DNA from: an uncultured Flavobacteriia bacterium | GTDB taxonomy: Bacteria > Bacteroidota > Bacteroidia > Flavobacteriales_D > Crocinitomicaceae | Direction of reading: 5' to 3' | Length of the DNA stretch: 14,313 nt | NCBI GenBank assembly: GCA_903930085.1 | Contig: CAIYXD010000479.1 | Location: 1-14,313 of the forward strand | Shown here: one piece after another, positions 1 to 7,339 of the stretch | Position numbering within the stretch: the first letter of the stretch is position 1 | Layout of the letters: every line of letters starts with the position of its first letter | Notes under the pieces: generated by a model | Database searches by the model: none | The model's input: the letters and a program-made list of their open reading frames with translations, nothing else | What the model was told of the DNA's origin: nothing | Position numbers and translations under genes: made by a program

Positions 1-2212
1 TAATTACGGGATTGGGCGGAATCAAGGAAATCAATCCATCCCAATGGATTTTGTCTAGCTCAATGGTAAATGTGCCACTCATCTGCACGGATAGTACTGT
101 TTATTTCTGGCGCGTTGCATTAGATGATCCCAACCCACTTTGGCGAGAAAGTTCGTTTCAATATATTCCAAATAAAACAGGTTGGGACAAGATCATTTTT
201 TTCAATTTAAGAAAAACAATTTTAATGGAGTAGAATATAACCGCGCTAATAGGACACGATTTTTTGGGCCGAATAGTGCAGAATTAACCTGTGATGTAAA
301 AGCAAGTACTGCCAACGAAGGGATTTTTAATGAATATTCTATTAACGGCCAACAGAAGGAATATGGATTGTGTTTTTATACACCCTCTTTTTATGTTGCA
401 GTTATAGATCCACTCAGTTTTCAACCGTGGCAAACAGAAGTCAATGCTGTTGTTTATGGAGAGGAACTTTGCAGAGGTCGTGCAGAAAATTATTTTGTTT
501 TTAGACAAGGAAGTCCCGATGGACGTCTTAATTTTCAAAATATGCTTGCGACAGTTCCGGATAGTCATTTTATTTTAGTCTATTCCCCAATGACAACTTT
601 ATACTCTAGTTGGGATCCGCAAACATTTGCAACCTTCCAAAATTTAGGTTCGGATAGTATTGTTCCCGGTAGACCAAATCTTCCTTTTGCATTTTTCTGC
701 AAAAAAGGAAATCCCAACTCCGTTATTGAAGTTTTTTCGCAGTATTACGGGCAAGACATCCAACTAACTGCGGAACTTATTGGATCTGACTATATTGGCA
801 GCGAATCATCGGAATTAATAGGTCCTGCAGGAGATTGGCAATCCCTTTTCTGGAAACAAGATCCATTGAATAATCCAAATGAAGACTCAACAGTACTTTA
901 TGTAAAAGCATATAATAGTGAAGGGATTTACCAAACGAGCGACACGCTCACTTTCACGCTAAATGATTCCATTATCGATTTGAGTGCTTATGTTAACGCT
1001 AGTGATTATCCATTTATTCAACTAAGTGCTTTTTATATAGATTCTGTAGGTTTTTCACCAGCGCAAATAGACAGATGGCACGTGCTATACACGCCACTTC
1101 CAGAAGCTGCAATTGATGGAAGTTCTGGATATTCGTGGCTACCAAACTCAGACACTTTAACGGAAGGAGAAACGGGTCAATTTGCAGTAGATATCAAAAA
1201 TATTTTTACTTTACCGATGGATTCTTTGCTTGTAAACTATTGGATTCAAGATGATAACCAACAGAAACATCCGATTAGTTATTCCAGACAAGATTCACTT
1301 CTAGTAGGTGAGATATTTCGCGACACTATCACATTTTCTACTATCGGTTTGCTTGGATTGAATTCGTTTTGGATGGAAGTAAATCCATATGTGAATGGAA
1401 GTTTATTTGTTACGGACCAACCCGAACAAAAGCACTTTAACAATCTTCTGCAAATTCCTTTTTATGTTTCTGGCGACGATCAACACCCAGTTTTGGATGT
1501 TACATTTAATGGTCGACATATTTTAAATGGCGATATCGTTTCTCCGGAAAGTGAGATATTAATATCCCTAAAAGACGAAAATGAATTATTATTGATGAAT
1601 GCAATTTCCGATACGGCATTATTTGGTATTTACTTGACAGATCCTGATGGAAAACAAAGAAGAATTCCTTTTATGGATGCAGACGGTAATACTGTTATGC
1701 AATGGATTCCAGCAGAAAGCCAAAGTAAACGTTTTAAAATTCTCTATCCTGCCTATTTCGCGAAAGATGGTAAATATACAATTTCAGTGCAAGGTTCCGA
1801 TAGAAGTGGCAATGAATCTGGCGACTTGGAGTACCGTATTACTTTTGAAGTAATACATGAATCCGCCATTACACAAATGGTGAATTATCCGAATCCTTTC
1901 AGTACAAGCACGCGTTTTGTATTTACATTGACTGGCCTTGAAGCTCCCGATGAAATAATCATTCAAATTATGACAGTTTCGGGAAGAGTGGTCCGGGAAA
2001 TAACAGAAGATGAATTAGGAACTATTCAAATTGGAAGAAACATCTCGGAATATGCTTGGGACGGAAAGGATGAGTTTGGCGATCCGTTGGCAAATGGCGT
2101 ATATTTATATACTGTAAAAGCTCAAATTAACGGAGAAAAAATCAAGCATTTGGAATCAGGTGCAGATGCGCATTTCAAGAAGGAATTTGGAAAAATGTAT
2201 CTTATTCGGTAG
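1..2212 (+). pseudogene. porU2: PorU2-like (C25-type) large surface protein, C-terminal part, interrupted by a frameshift
   Basis: The reading frame is open from the left edge (codons from base 3) and encodes a segment ending in SSFQYIPNKTGW. It then reaches a TAG at 231-233. From about base 185 the protein continues in the frame one base back (GQDHFFQFK...) to TAG at 2210-2212. GW-GQDHFFQFK is continuous in this family as I recall it, so one base, probably a G in the GGG at 184-186, is missing. About 736 residues are covered. The last 111 codons (1877-2209) form a FlgD-like Ig domain, with NYPNPF at its start, then YAWDGKDEFGD and NGVYLYTVK, and the end FGKMYLIR, typical of PorU2-like proteins of Flavobacteriia. 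The C25 peptidase-like region would lie upstream, outside the window. Known for the family: putative type IX secretion sortase relatives, exported to the outer membrane. I rest the assignment on C-terminal resemblance only. It is either a true pseudogene or a sequencing error. Confidence 0.72.
183..187 (+). other. Frameshift site (-1 base) in the PorU2-like gene
   Basis: The upstream frame reads ...KTGW with TGG at 183-185. The downstream coding frame resumes as GGA CAA GAT CAT from 185, so the G at 185 is needed twice. A GGGG run in place of GGG would restore one open frame. The downstream frame is closed by a TAA at 173-175, and the upstream frame closes at 231-233, so the shift must lie between. 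No heptameric X XXY YYZ slippery site is visible here. Confidence 0.75.
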
Positions 2213-3445
2213 TTAAAAAAATCGGCAACTAAAAATTGCAGTATCGTCCACTAAGTTAAGATCGCCTCGCCACTCATCCAATTTGGAGAAAATCACATTA
2301 TTCATATCTTCCATTTTTAGTGGGTAATAACTGTGTACTAATTTCACCAGTTTTTCTGTGCCAAAATACTCTTCCTTGTCGTTTTCCAATTCCACAATTC
2401 CATCCGTATAAAGGACAATAGTTGTATTTGGTTTCAATATTTTTTTACCAATATGAATAAAAGGCAATTCATCTAACATTCCAAGTCCAATACAACCCTC
2501 CGAAAGCATTTCTACTTTTCGACCATTGGTTATAAATGGGTGATTATGGCCTGCATTGACGTATTTCAATTCTCGCGAAGTTGCATTATAGTGTGCGATG
2601 AAAAATGTGATAAACTTTTCTCCTTTGGCGCTTTTCATGACTTTTTTATTCAATTCCTCCATTAGGAATTCCATTTCAAAACGCTGATAATTGAATAAGG
2701 TTCGAATAGTGGCCTGAAAGTTTGCCATCAACATTGCAGCACCAATTCCTTTTCCCGAAACGTCAGCGATACAAATAATGTACTCATCATCACCTAAAGG
2801 AATAAAATCATAATAATCTCCACCAACTTCATGGCGCGGAGTATATTTGGCTGAGATATCCATTCTTCGGTTGGAAGGAAGGTCAGAAGGGAATAATAAT
2901 TTTTGCATTTCAGAGGCAACTTCCAATTCCTTTTTGATTCGTTCCTGCACTATACTTTGCTTTGCCATGCGCTTGTTTTCAATCGCAACAACAATAATAT
3001 TTGTAAGGGTTTGCACAAAACTTCTGTCGGCTTTGTTTTCGGCGGTATCCGTTTCGGTATTCTTTATTCCAGAAAGCAATAAATAAGCAAGCGCTTTTTC
3101 TTTGTGATACACCGGAATAATTACGTCAAATTCTGCAAGCAACTTGGATTGGGAAGATTCAATTACGGTGATTTCTTTGAATCGAGATAGATCCCGTTTG
3201 ACATCAATATCCTTAATTTTCCCTTTGAATCCAACCTTTAAAAGACAATTCCAATCTTCTTGTTCGTTAAACAAAATAAACCGATGAAATCCCAGTTGCT
3301 CTTTAAGAATAAACGCATAAATACGAATCAATTGATCAACCCCGAAATTGGAATTGATTGCGGTCGTGATTTCCAGCAAAGAATTTAATTTGAAATCCTT
3401 AACTTTTATTTGATTCTCTAAATTCTTTACCAGTTTATCCCGCAT
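2213..3445 (-). CDS. GAF-SpoIIE (PP2C-type) serine/threonine phosphatase
   Basis: A 410-residue cytoplasmic phosphatase. Residues ~20-156 look like a GAF sensor domain. Residues ~157-185 are a charged helical linker (likely coiled coil) running into the MQKLLFP motif that opens many SpoIIE/RsbU phosphatases. The catalytic domain has the metal-binding acidic motifs GGDYYDF (D210), IADVSGKG (D228), YTDGI (D348) and VDDTA (D400/D401), so it should be active. Related proteins dephosphorylate anti-sigma-factor antagonists in partner-switching systems; no such partner lies in this window. The ATG (3443-3445) overlaps the TAA of the upstream LpxD-like gene by one base (TAATG), which implies translational coupling. 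Its TAA directly abuts the TAG of the convergent PorU2-like gene. There is no transmembrane segment. What the GAF domain senses and what the enzyme acts on cannot be read from the sequence. Confidence 0.93.
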   Translation of the reverse strand: MRDKLVKNLENQIKVKDFKLNSLLEITTAINSNFGVDQLIRIYAFILKEQLGFHRFILFNEQEDWNCLLKVGFKGKIKDIDVKRDLSRFKEITVIESSQSKLLAEFDVIIPVYHKEKALAYLLLSGIKNTETDTAENKADRSFVQTLTNIIVVAIENKRMAKQSIVQERIKKELEVASEMQKLLFPSDLPSNRRMDISAKYTPRHEVGGDYYDFIPLGDDEYIICIADVSGKGIGAAMLMANFQATIRTLFNYQRFEMEFLMEELNKKVMKSAKGEKFITFFIAHYNATSRELKYVNAGHNHPFITNGRKVEMLSEGCIGLGMLDELPFIHIGKKILKPNTTIVLYTDGIVELENDKEEYFGTEKLVKLVHSYYPLKMEDMNNVIFSKLDEWRGDLNLVDDTAIFSCRFF

Positions 3446-4371
3446 TACAATTTATCCAAAATTTGAGGTAGGCGGCGCAAAGCTGCCATTTCTCTAAATT
3501 TTTCTTTCACTTCCGAACAAGGACTTCCAAAATAGGTTTTGCCACCTTCCAAACTTTTTGAAATTCCGGATTGCGCTAGAATAATTGCCCCTTCTCCAAG
3601 AGTAACATCACTTGCACATCCAACCTGTCCCCAAATAGTAACTTTATCTTCAATTCGAACACAGCCGGCAATGCCAACATTCGCAGCCATTAAACAATGC
3701 TTTCCAACTACTGTATCGTGTCCAATATGCACTTGGTTGTCAATTTTTGTTCCCTCGCCAATTGTTGTAATCCCAGAAACTCCGGAATCAATTGTGCACA
3801 AGGCTCCGATTTCTACATCTTTATGCAAGTGAACGCCACCGCAAGAATGCATGCGATCGTACCCAGTTGGTTTTTTTTTGTAATAAAACGCATAATGTCC
3901 GATGACGGTATTTGGTCCAACGATAACATTTTCATCCAAGGTGGAATCGTCCAAAATACATGCGCCAGGATGAATAGTAACATTTTTACCAATTTTCACG
4001 CGGTGTCCAATAAACACATTCGGGTAAATTATTGCGGAAGAATCAATTTCACAATTATCTCCAATTGGAGTATTTTGAGGTTTGTAAGGCGAGAAAAAAC
4101 GCGTCAATCGATTAAAATCATCAAATGGAGATTTGGAAATAATAAGTGCTTTCCCCTCCGGACACGCTACTTTTTGGTCGATTAAGATCGTTGTAGCGGC
4201 GCTATTCAATGCTTTTTGATAATACTTCGGATGGTCCACAAAAACTAAATCGCCTGGCACCACGACATGAATTTCATTGATGCCACTTACACTGTGATTT
4301 GGATCACCTATAAATTCACAACCAATTAATTCTGCTATTTCTTTAACTGATTTTGGAGTGCCTAATTTCAT
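3445..4371 (-). CDS. LpxD-like acyltransferase (UDP-3-O-acylglucosamine N-acyltransferase family), short paralogue type
   Basis: A 308-residue protein. An N-terminal UDP-sugar-binding-like domain (about 1-100) is followed by a left-handed beta-helix of hexapeptide repeats (about 101-270) and a short C-terminal helix (EKFREMAALRRLPQIL). Hexad-like runs such as IGDNCEID, IGHRVKIGKN and IGPNTVIGH-type turns are plain, with one loop at ~162-182 (YYKKKPTGYDRMHSCGG). LpxD transfers a 3-hydroxyacyl chain from acyl-ACP to the 2-amino group in lipid A synthesis. The catalytic His of E. coli LpxD (H239) matches H218 in DNQVHIGHD. The second active-site His (H276) appears to be replaced (VGCASDVTL, D255). 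Bacteroidota often carry a second LpxD-like gene besides the one in the lpx cluster, and length and motifs fit that paralogue. The substrate is therefore uncertain. It is first in a coupled pair with the phosphatase gene. ATG at 4369-4371. Confidence 0.85.
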   Translation of the reverse strand: MKLGTPKSVKEIAELIGCEFIGDPNHSVSGINEIHVVVPGDLVFVDHPKYYQKALNSAATTILIDQKVACPEGKALIISKSPFDDFNRLTRFFSPYKPQNTPIGDNCEIDSSAIIYPNVFIGHRVKIGKNVTIHPGACILDDSTLDENVIVGPNTVIGHYAFYYKKKPTGYDRMHSCGGVHLHKDVEIGALCTIDSGVSGITTIGEGTKIDNQVHIGHDTVVGKHCLMAANVGIAGCVRIEDKVTIWGQVGCASDVTLGEGAIILAQSGISKSLEGGKTYFGSPCSEVKEKFREMAALRRLPQILDKL

Positions 4372-4501
4372 AAATTGTATTTTGTATAAAATTACGATGA
4401 TTTACTTCTCTTTGTATACTAAATCAGTAGATTTATCCGCTTAAAAATGTTAATATTCTTCTAGTGAATTATGGCAAAATAAAATGTAGGTTTACAAAAG
4501 A
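4372..4501. promoter_or_regulatory. Divergent intergenic region between the LpxD-like and CDF genes
   Basis: These 130 bases must hold both outward-facing promoters. Two direct copies of TTTGTATA lie at 4381-4388 and 4411-4418, exactly 30 bases apart. A near-match to the Bacteroidota -7 element, TAGGTTTA, lies at 4487-4494, seven bases before the CDF start codon. No convincing TTG -33 box is present, and I found no TAnnTTTG match for the minus-strand gene. No clear Shine-Dalgarno precedes either ATG. Confidence 0.4.
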
Positions 4502-5386
4502 ATGAAAGCAACAATAAATAACAGTCAGAAAGCTATCCAAGCAACCTACATCAGCATTTTGGGAAATACTTTTTTAGCTATTGCGAAAGGAATCACGGGA
4601 TTTTTTGGCAATTCTTATGCTTTGATTGCAGATGCTATTGAATCCACGACAGATATTTTCAGTTCTATTCTTGTATTATTTGGGCTAAAATATGCTTCCC
4701 GACCGCCAGATGAAAATCATCCGTATGGACATGGAAAAGCAGAGCCACTTATTACGTTTGCTGTAGTTGGATTTTTATTGATTTCCGCAACGGTGATTTT
4801 TATTGAAAGTATTCACAACATTCAAAGACCACAAAGTAAGCCAGAATCATTCACCTTGATCGTTTTAGGACTCATCATTATTTTCAAAGAAATTTCTTTT
4901 CAATACGTAAATAAGAAAAGTAATGAGACAAAAAGCACTTCCCTCAAAGCGGATGCTTGGCACCATCGCAGCGATGCAATTACTTCCTTAATGGCTTTTA
5001 TTGGAATTTCCATCGCAATATACATGGGAAAAGGATATGAAGCAGCCGACGATTGGGCTGCGCTAATTGCTTCATTGTTTATTGTGTACAATGCCTACCT
5101 AATTTTTCGACCCGCACTTGGTGAAATAATGGACGAACATTTACACGACGATTTAATTGATCAAATACGAAAAAGCAGCAGTCTAATTAACGGTGTTGTT
5201 GGAACAGAAAAGTGTTTAGTAAGAAAAATGGGAATGAACTATATAGTTGATTTACATGTAATTGTAGATGGAAAACTAAGTGTTGTGGAAGGACATTCAA
5301 TTGCACATTCCGTAAAGGATAAATTAAAAATAGATTTACCCGAAGTAACGGATATCCTCGTTCACATTGAACCAGATTCGGAATAA
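4502..5386 (+). CDS. Cation diffusion facilitator (CDF) family divalent metal exporter
   Basis: A 294-residue, six-helix CDF transporter that would export a divalent cation (Zn, Fe or Mn class) across the inner membrane in exchange for protons. Transmembrane segments fit the family, and the signature after TM2 is ASRPPDENHPYGHGKAEP (about 65-82). The membrane metal site reads E47-S-T-T-D51 in TM2 and H154-H-R-S-D158 in TM5, an ExxxD/HxxxD arrangement. The better-known exporters have DxxxD (FieF/YiiP) or HxxxD (ZitB-like). The cytoplasmic domain (about 215-294) keeps DLHV (H252), GHSIAHSV (H265, H269) and VHIEP (H288), which match the metal-binding dimer domain of YiiP. Metal specificity cannot be called from this. 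It appears monocistronic, with a possible -7 element (4487-4494) so close that the mRNA may have little or no leader. Confidence 0.93.
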   Translation: MKATINNSQKAIQATYISILGNTFLAIAKGITGFFGNSYALIADAIESTTDIFSSILVLFGLKYASRPPDENHPYGHGKAEPLITFAVVGFLLISATVIFIESIHNIQRPQSKPESFTLIVLGLIIIFKEISFQYVNKKSNETKSTSLKADAWHHRSDAITSLMAFIGISIAIYMGKGYEAADDWAALIASLFIVYNAYLIFRPALGEIMDEHLHDDLIDQIRKSSSLINGVVGTEKCLVRKMGMNYIVDLHVIVDGKLSVVEGHSIAHSVKDKLKIDLPEVTDILVHIEPDSE

Positions 5387-5449
5387 TCGTCTAATGCTTC
5401 CCATTTTTTTCTAAAAAACTTTAAAGTCAATTGAACGAATAATTGTTTG

Positions 5450-5478
5450 AAATGTAGTAGCATTGAAAAACTACATTT
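5450..5478. promoter_or_regulatory. Perfect 9-bp inverted repeat ending at the start codon of 5479-6087
   Basis: AAATGTAGT (5450-5458) is the exact reverse complement of ACTACATTT (5470-5478), with an 11-base spacer. The right arm ends on the base before the ATG at 5479. The sequence TAGCATTG (5458-5465), one mismatch from the TAnnTTTG -7 consensus, overlaps the spacer. If it is a promoter, the repeat would work as DNA (an operator). If transcription starts further upstream, it would form an RNA hairpin covering the ribosome-binding region. The left half AAATGTAG also occurs at 4482-4489 before the CDF gene. Confidence 0.5.
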
Positions 5479-6087
5479 ATGAAAATTTCACATTTTTTAT
5501 TCAGTCTGATTTTCCTTAATTCTGCGGTAAGTCAAAGTCAAACAAGATTAATCGCACACAAAAGTCACAGTGGCTCAAATAGAACTTTCGCACGTGCGCT
5601 CAAGAACGCAAAATCTTCTATTCTAACTTCCAATTTCGGGATGGCTCCCCAACGTTTTGTGCGTAATTCCAATTTAGACAGCGTTATTTTACTTTCCAAT
5701 AATACGGCAATAATGGTTACCAGTGAAAGCTGTAATTGGGAAGAATTTGATGGTCGAGATAAATCATCAAAACAACTTTGGTCGGCGGGAAGAGATACTG
5801 TTTATGACCATCCAGTATTCACTTCCAAAAATAGTTTGAGTACTATTAAACACACGCTTAAAGATGAATATTTCTTTTCCAATCCAATAAATAGTATCGT
5901 ATTTATTGGATTTGACAGTACTTTTCAAAAGGAAATATCGACATTACGCCCATCAAAAACACCTGATTTAGCGACAAAGAATTCTACGGAAACTGTTTCG
6001 GATGCAGCCACTAAGAAACGTCCAAAATCGCTATTTCTGATCTTTATCCTTTCTCTTTTTAATGCGATTTTTAACCATAAATTTTAA
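5479..6087 (+). CDS. Unknown secreted protein with C-terminal membrane anchor
   Basis: 202 residues, not recognised as any family. The N-terminus is a signal peptide (MKISHFLFSLIFLNSAVS, probable cleavage near 18-19). The middle (about 20-155) is a mixed polar domain with a single Cys (C85), holding the strand-like segments SVILLSNNTAIMV and INSIVFIGF. Next comes a low-complexity S/T/K-rich linker (about 157-182), then a basic KKRPK followed by a hydrophobic stretch of ~15 residues (184-198) ending NHKF. The likely topology is an exported domain tethered by its C-terminus. I see no lipobox (no Cys at the cleavage site) and no type IX sorting domain. The ATG follows an inverted repeat directly. 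The next gene begins 12 bases after the TAA, in the same reading frame, so the two almost certainly form an operon. Confidence 0.8.
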   Translation: MKISHFLFSLIFLNSAVSQSQTRLIAHKSHSGSNRTFARALKNAKSSILTSNFGMAPQRFVRNSNLDSVILLSNNTAIMVTSESCNWEEFDGRDKSSKQLWSAGRDTVYDHPVFTSKNSLSTIKHTLKDEYFFSNPINSIVFIGFDSTFQKEISTLRPSKTPDLATKNSTETVSDAATKKRPKSLFLIFILSLFNAIFNHKF

Positions 6088-6099
6088 ACGACTTTTCCG

Positions 6100-7320
6100 T
6101 TGAAACAAAATAGGTATTTATCATTTGAATTGACCGTCTCCATTTTTGTGTTGCTTGGAATACTTTTCATTCCATTTACCTTTCTTTTTGGAGAAATTCA
6201 AGCTGAAATTACGCGATTTGTATTTGGAGAATTCATTAATTTTATTTTTGCGCAGTTGGGTAAAGAAGTTGTATTGCAGGATTTCTCTTCCGATTCTTTA
6301 GGACTTTATTTGCTGATGCCGATACTTTTTATGGGAAGTTTACTGCTTACAACTTCTTTTGATTTGCTGCGAATCAGTAATCTAAACAAAGTGAAAACCA
6401 TCTATTTTATTCGAAGTGTTGCAACGTATTACTTGGCGTGGATTCTATTGAAATATGGGTTTGACAAAGTGTTCAAATGCCAGTTTTATCTACCGGAACC
6501 AAACATACTTTTCACTCGGGTTGGAGATTTGGATAAAGATATTTTATTTTGGTCGACCTTGGGAAGTTCTCGCTCCTACTCTATTTTCATGGGACTTCTA
6601 GAAATAATCCCTGGAATTTTAATGCTGTTTAGAAAAACTAGAAATCTTGGTGTTTTGATTGCAATTGGCGTTTTTATCCAAGTAGTTGTCATCAATTATA
6701 GTTTTGATATTTCCGTAAAATTATTTTCTTCCTTTTTGCTTTTAATCACAATTTTTCTCTTCTCCCCAATTTCTTTTAAATTTTGGCAGTTAATGAGTAA
6801 TCAAGCAGATAAAATAAACCCTTCGGTTGTTCAAAATAATTTTTTCAGTTTTAACTTGAAGTTAGCACGAATATTAAAACTCGTATTTATTGTGCTTATT
6901 ACGATTGAGACGCTTTTACCATATTACATCGCTCAAAACTTTAACGATGATAATTTCAAGCGACCAATTCTTCACGGCGCGTATAAAATGGCGTATAGTT
7001 TAATTGGAAAAGATCGTATTCCAGAAAGTGAGAATCCCATAAAATATATTTTTATACACAGGGATGGTTACCTCATCTTTCAAAATAAAGAGCAGCAAAT
7101 GCAAGACTACAAGCTTGAGGTGAACCCAAAAGAGCAAAGCCTTACAATTGTTGATTATTCGAATAAAAAAACGTTTTTTAATTACCGGTATTCTAAAAAA
7201 TCAAAGCAACTGGAATTGGAATTATTACCAAAAAGCTCCAAATCAATCCATTACTTCAAAGCGATTGACTGGCGAAAAATGCCACTGCTTCAACAACAAT
7301 TTCATTGGACAGTAGATTAG
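6100..7320 (+). CDS. DoxX-like polytopic membrane protein with soluble C-terminal domain
   Basis: 406 residues starting at TTG (6100-6102); no ATG lies between the upstream stop and the first membrane helix, and the next in-frame Met is far inside. Predicted membrane helices lie at roughly 11-31, 67-88, 103-119, 161-176, 183-199, 207-224 and 257-276. The stretch ~115-220 resembles DoxX-family proteins: KYGFDKVFKCQF, an aromatic-glycine segment (WSTLGSSRSYSIFMGLLEIIPG in part), then RKTRNLG, an INYSFD turn and VKLFS. After the last helix, ~125 residues (282-406) form a charged soluble domain rich in alternating strands, with no motif I know. DoxX proteins include a subunit of an archaeal thiosulfate:quinone oxidoreductase, but most are uncharacterised, and with only one Cys (C127) a redox role is not supported here. 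No Shine-Dalgarno is visible, so translation probably depends on the upstream gene. Confidence 0.75.
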   Translation: MKQNRYLSFELTVSIFVLLGILFIPFTFLFGEIQAEITRFVFGEFINFIFAQLGKEVVLQDFSSDSLGLYLLMPILFMGSLLLTTSFDLLRISNLNKVKTIYFIRSVATYYLAWILLKYGFDKVFKCQFYLPEPNILFTRVGDLDKDILFWSTLGSSRSYSIFMGLLEIIPGILMLFRKTRNLGVLIAIGVFIQVVVINYSFDISVKLFSSFLLLITIFLFSPISFKFWQLMSNQADKINPSVVQNNFFSFNLKLARILKLVFIVLITIETLLPYYIAQNFNDDNFKRPILHGAYKMAYSLIGKDRIPESENPIKYIFIHRDGYLIFQNKEQQMQDYKLEVNPKEQSLTIVDYSNKKTFFNYRYSKKSKQLELELLPKSSKSIHYFKAIDWRKMPLLQQQFHWTVD

Positions 7321-7339
7321 TTTGAATTATGAAACTAAT
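7316..7339. terminator. Weak hairpin spanning two convergent stop codons
   Basis: ATTAGTTT (7316-7323) and AAACTAAT (7332-7339) are perfect 8-bp inverted arms around an 8-base loop. They contain the TAG of the DoxX-like gene (7318-7320) and the TAG of the E1 gene (7335-7337). The stem is A/T-rich and has no T-run on either side, so it is at best a weak bidirectional terminator. Part of the symmetry comes simply from two facing TAG codons. Confidence 0.3.

Noticed and set aside
182..233. TTG at 182 as the start of a separate gene
   Set aside because: The sequence before it in the other frame continues the same family alignment, and there is no promoter or ribosome site. It is the downstream half of a frameshifted gene.
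3697..4185. A 162-codon open frame on the plus strand
   Set aside because: It lies wholly antisense to the LpxD-like gene, which has clear hexapeptide repeats. Its translation has no family features.
5404..5416. T7-CT-A6 run after the CDF gene as a terminator hairpin
   Set aside because: The loop is too short and the stem is only A-T pairs; it is more likely a simple homopolymer pair.
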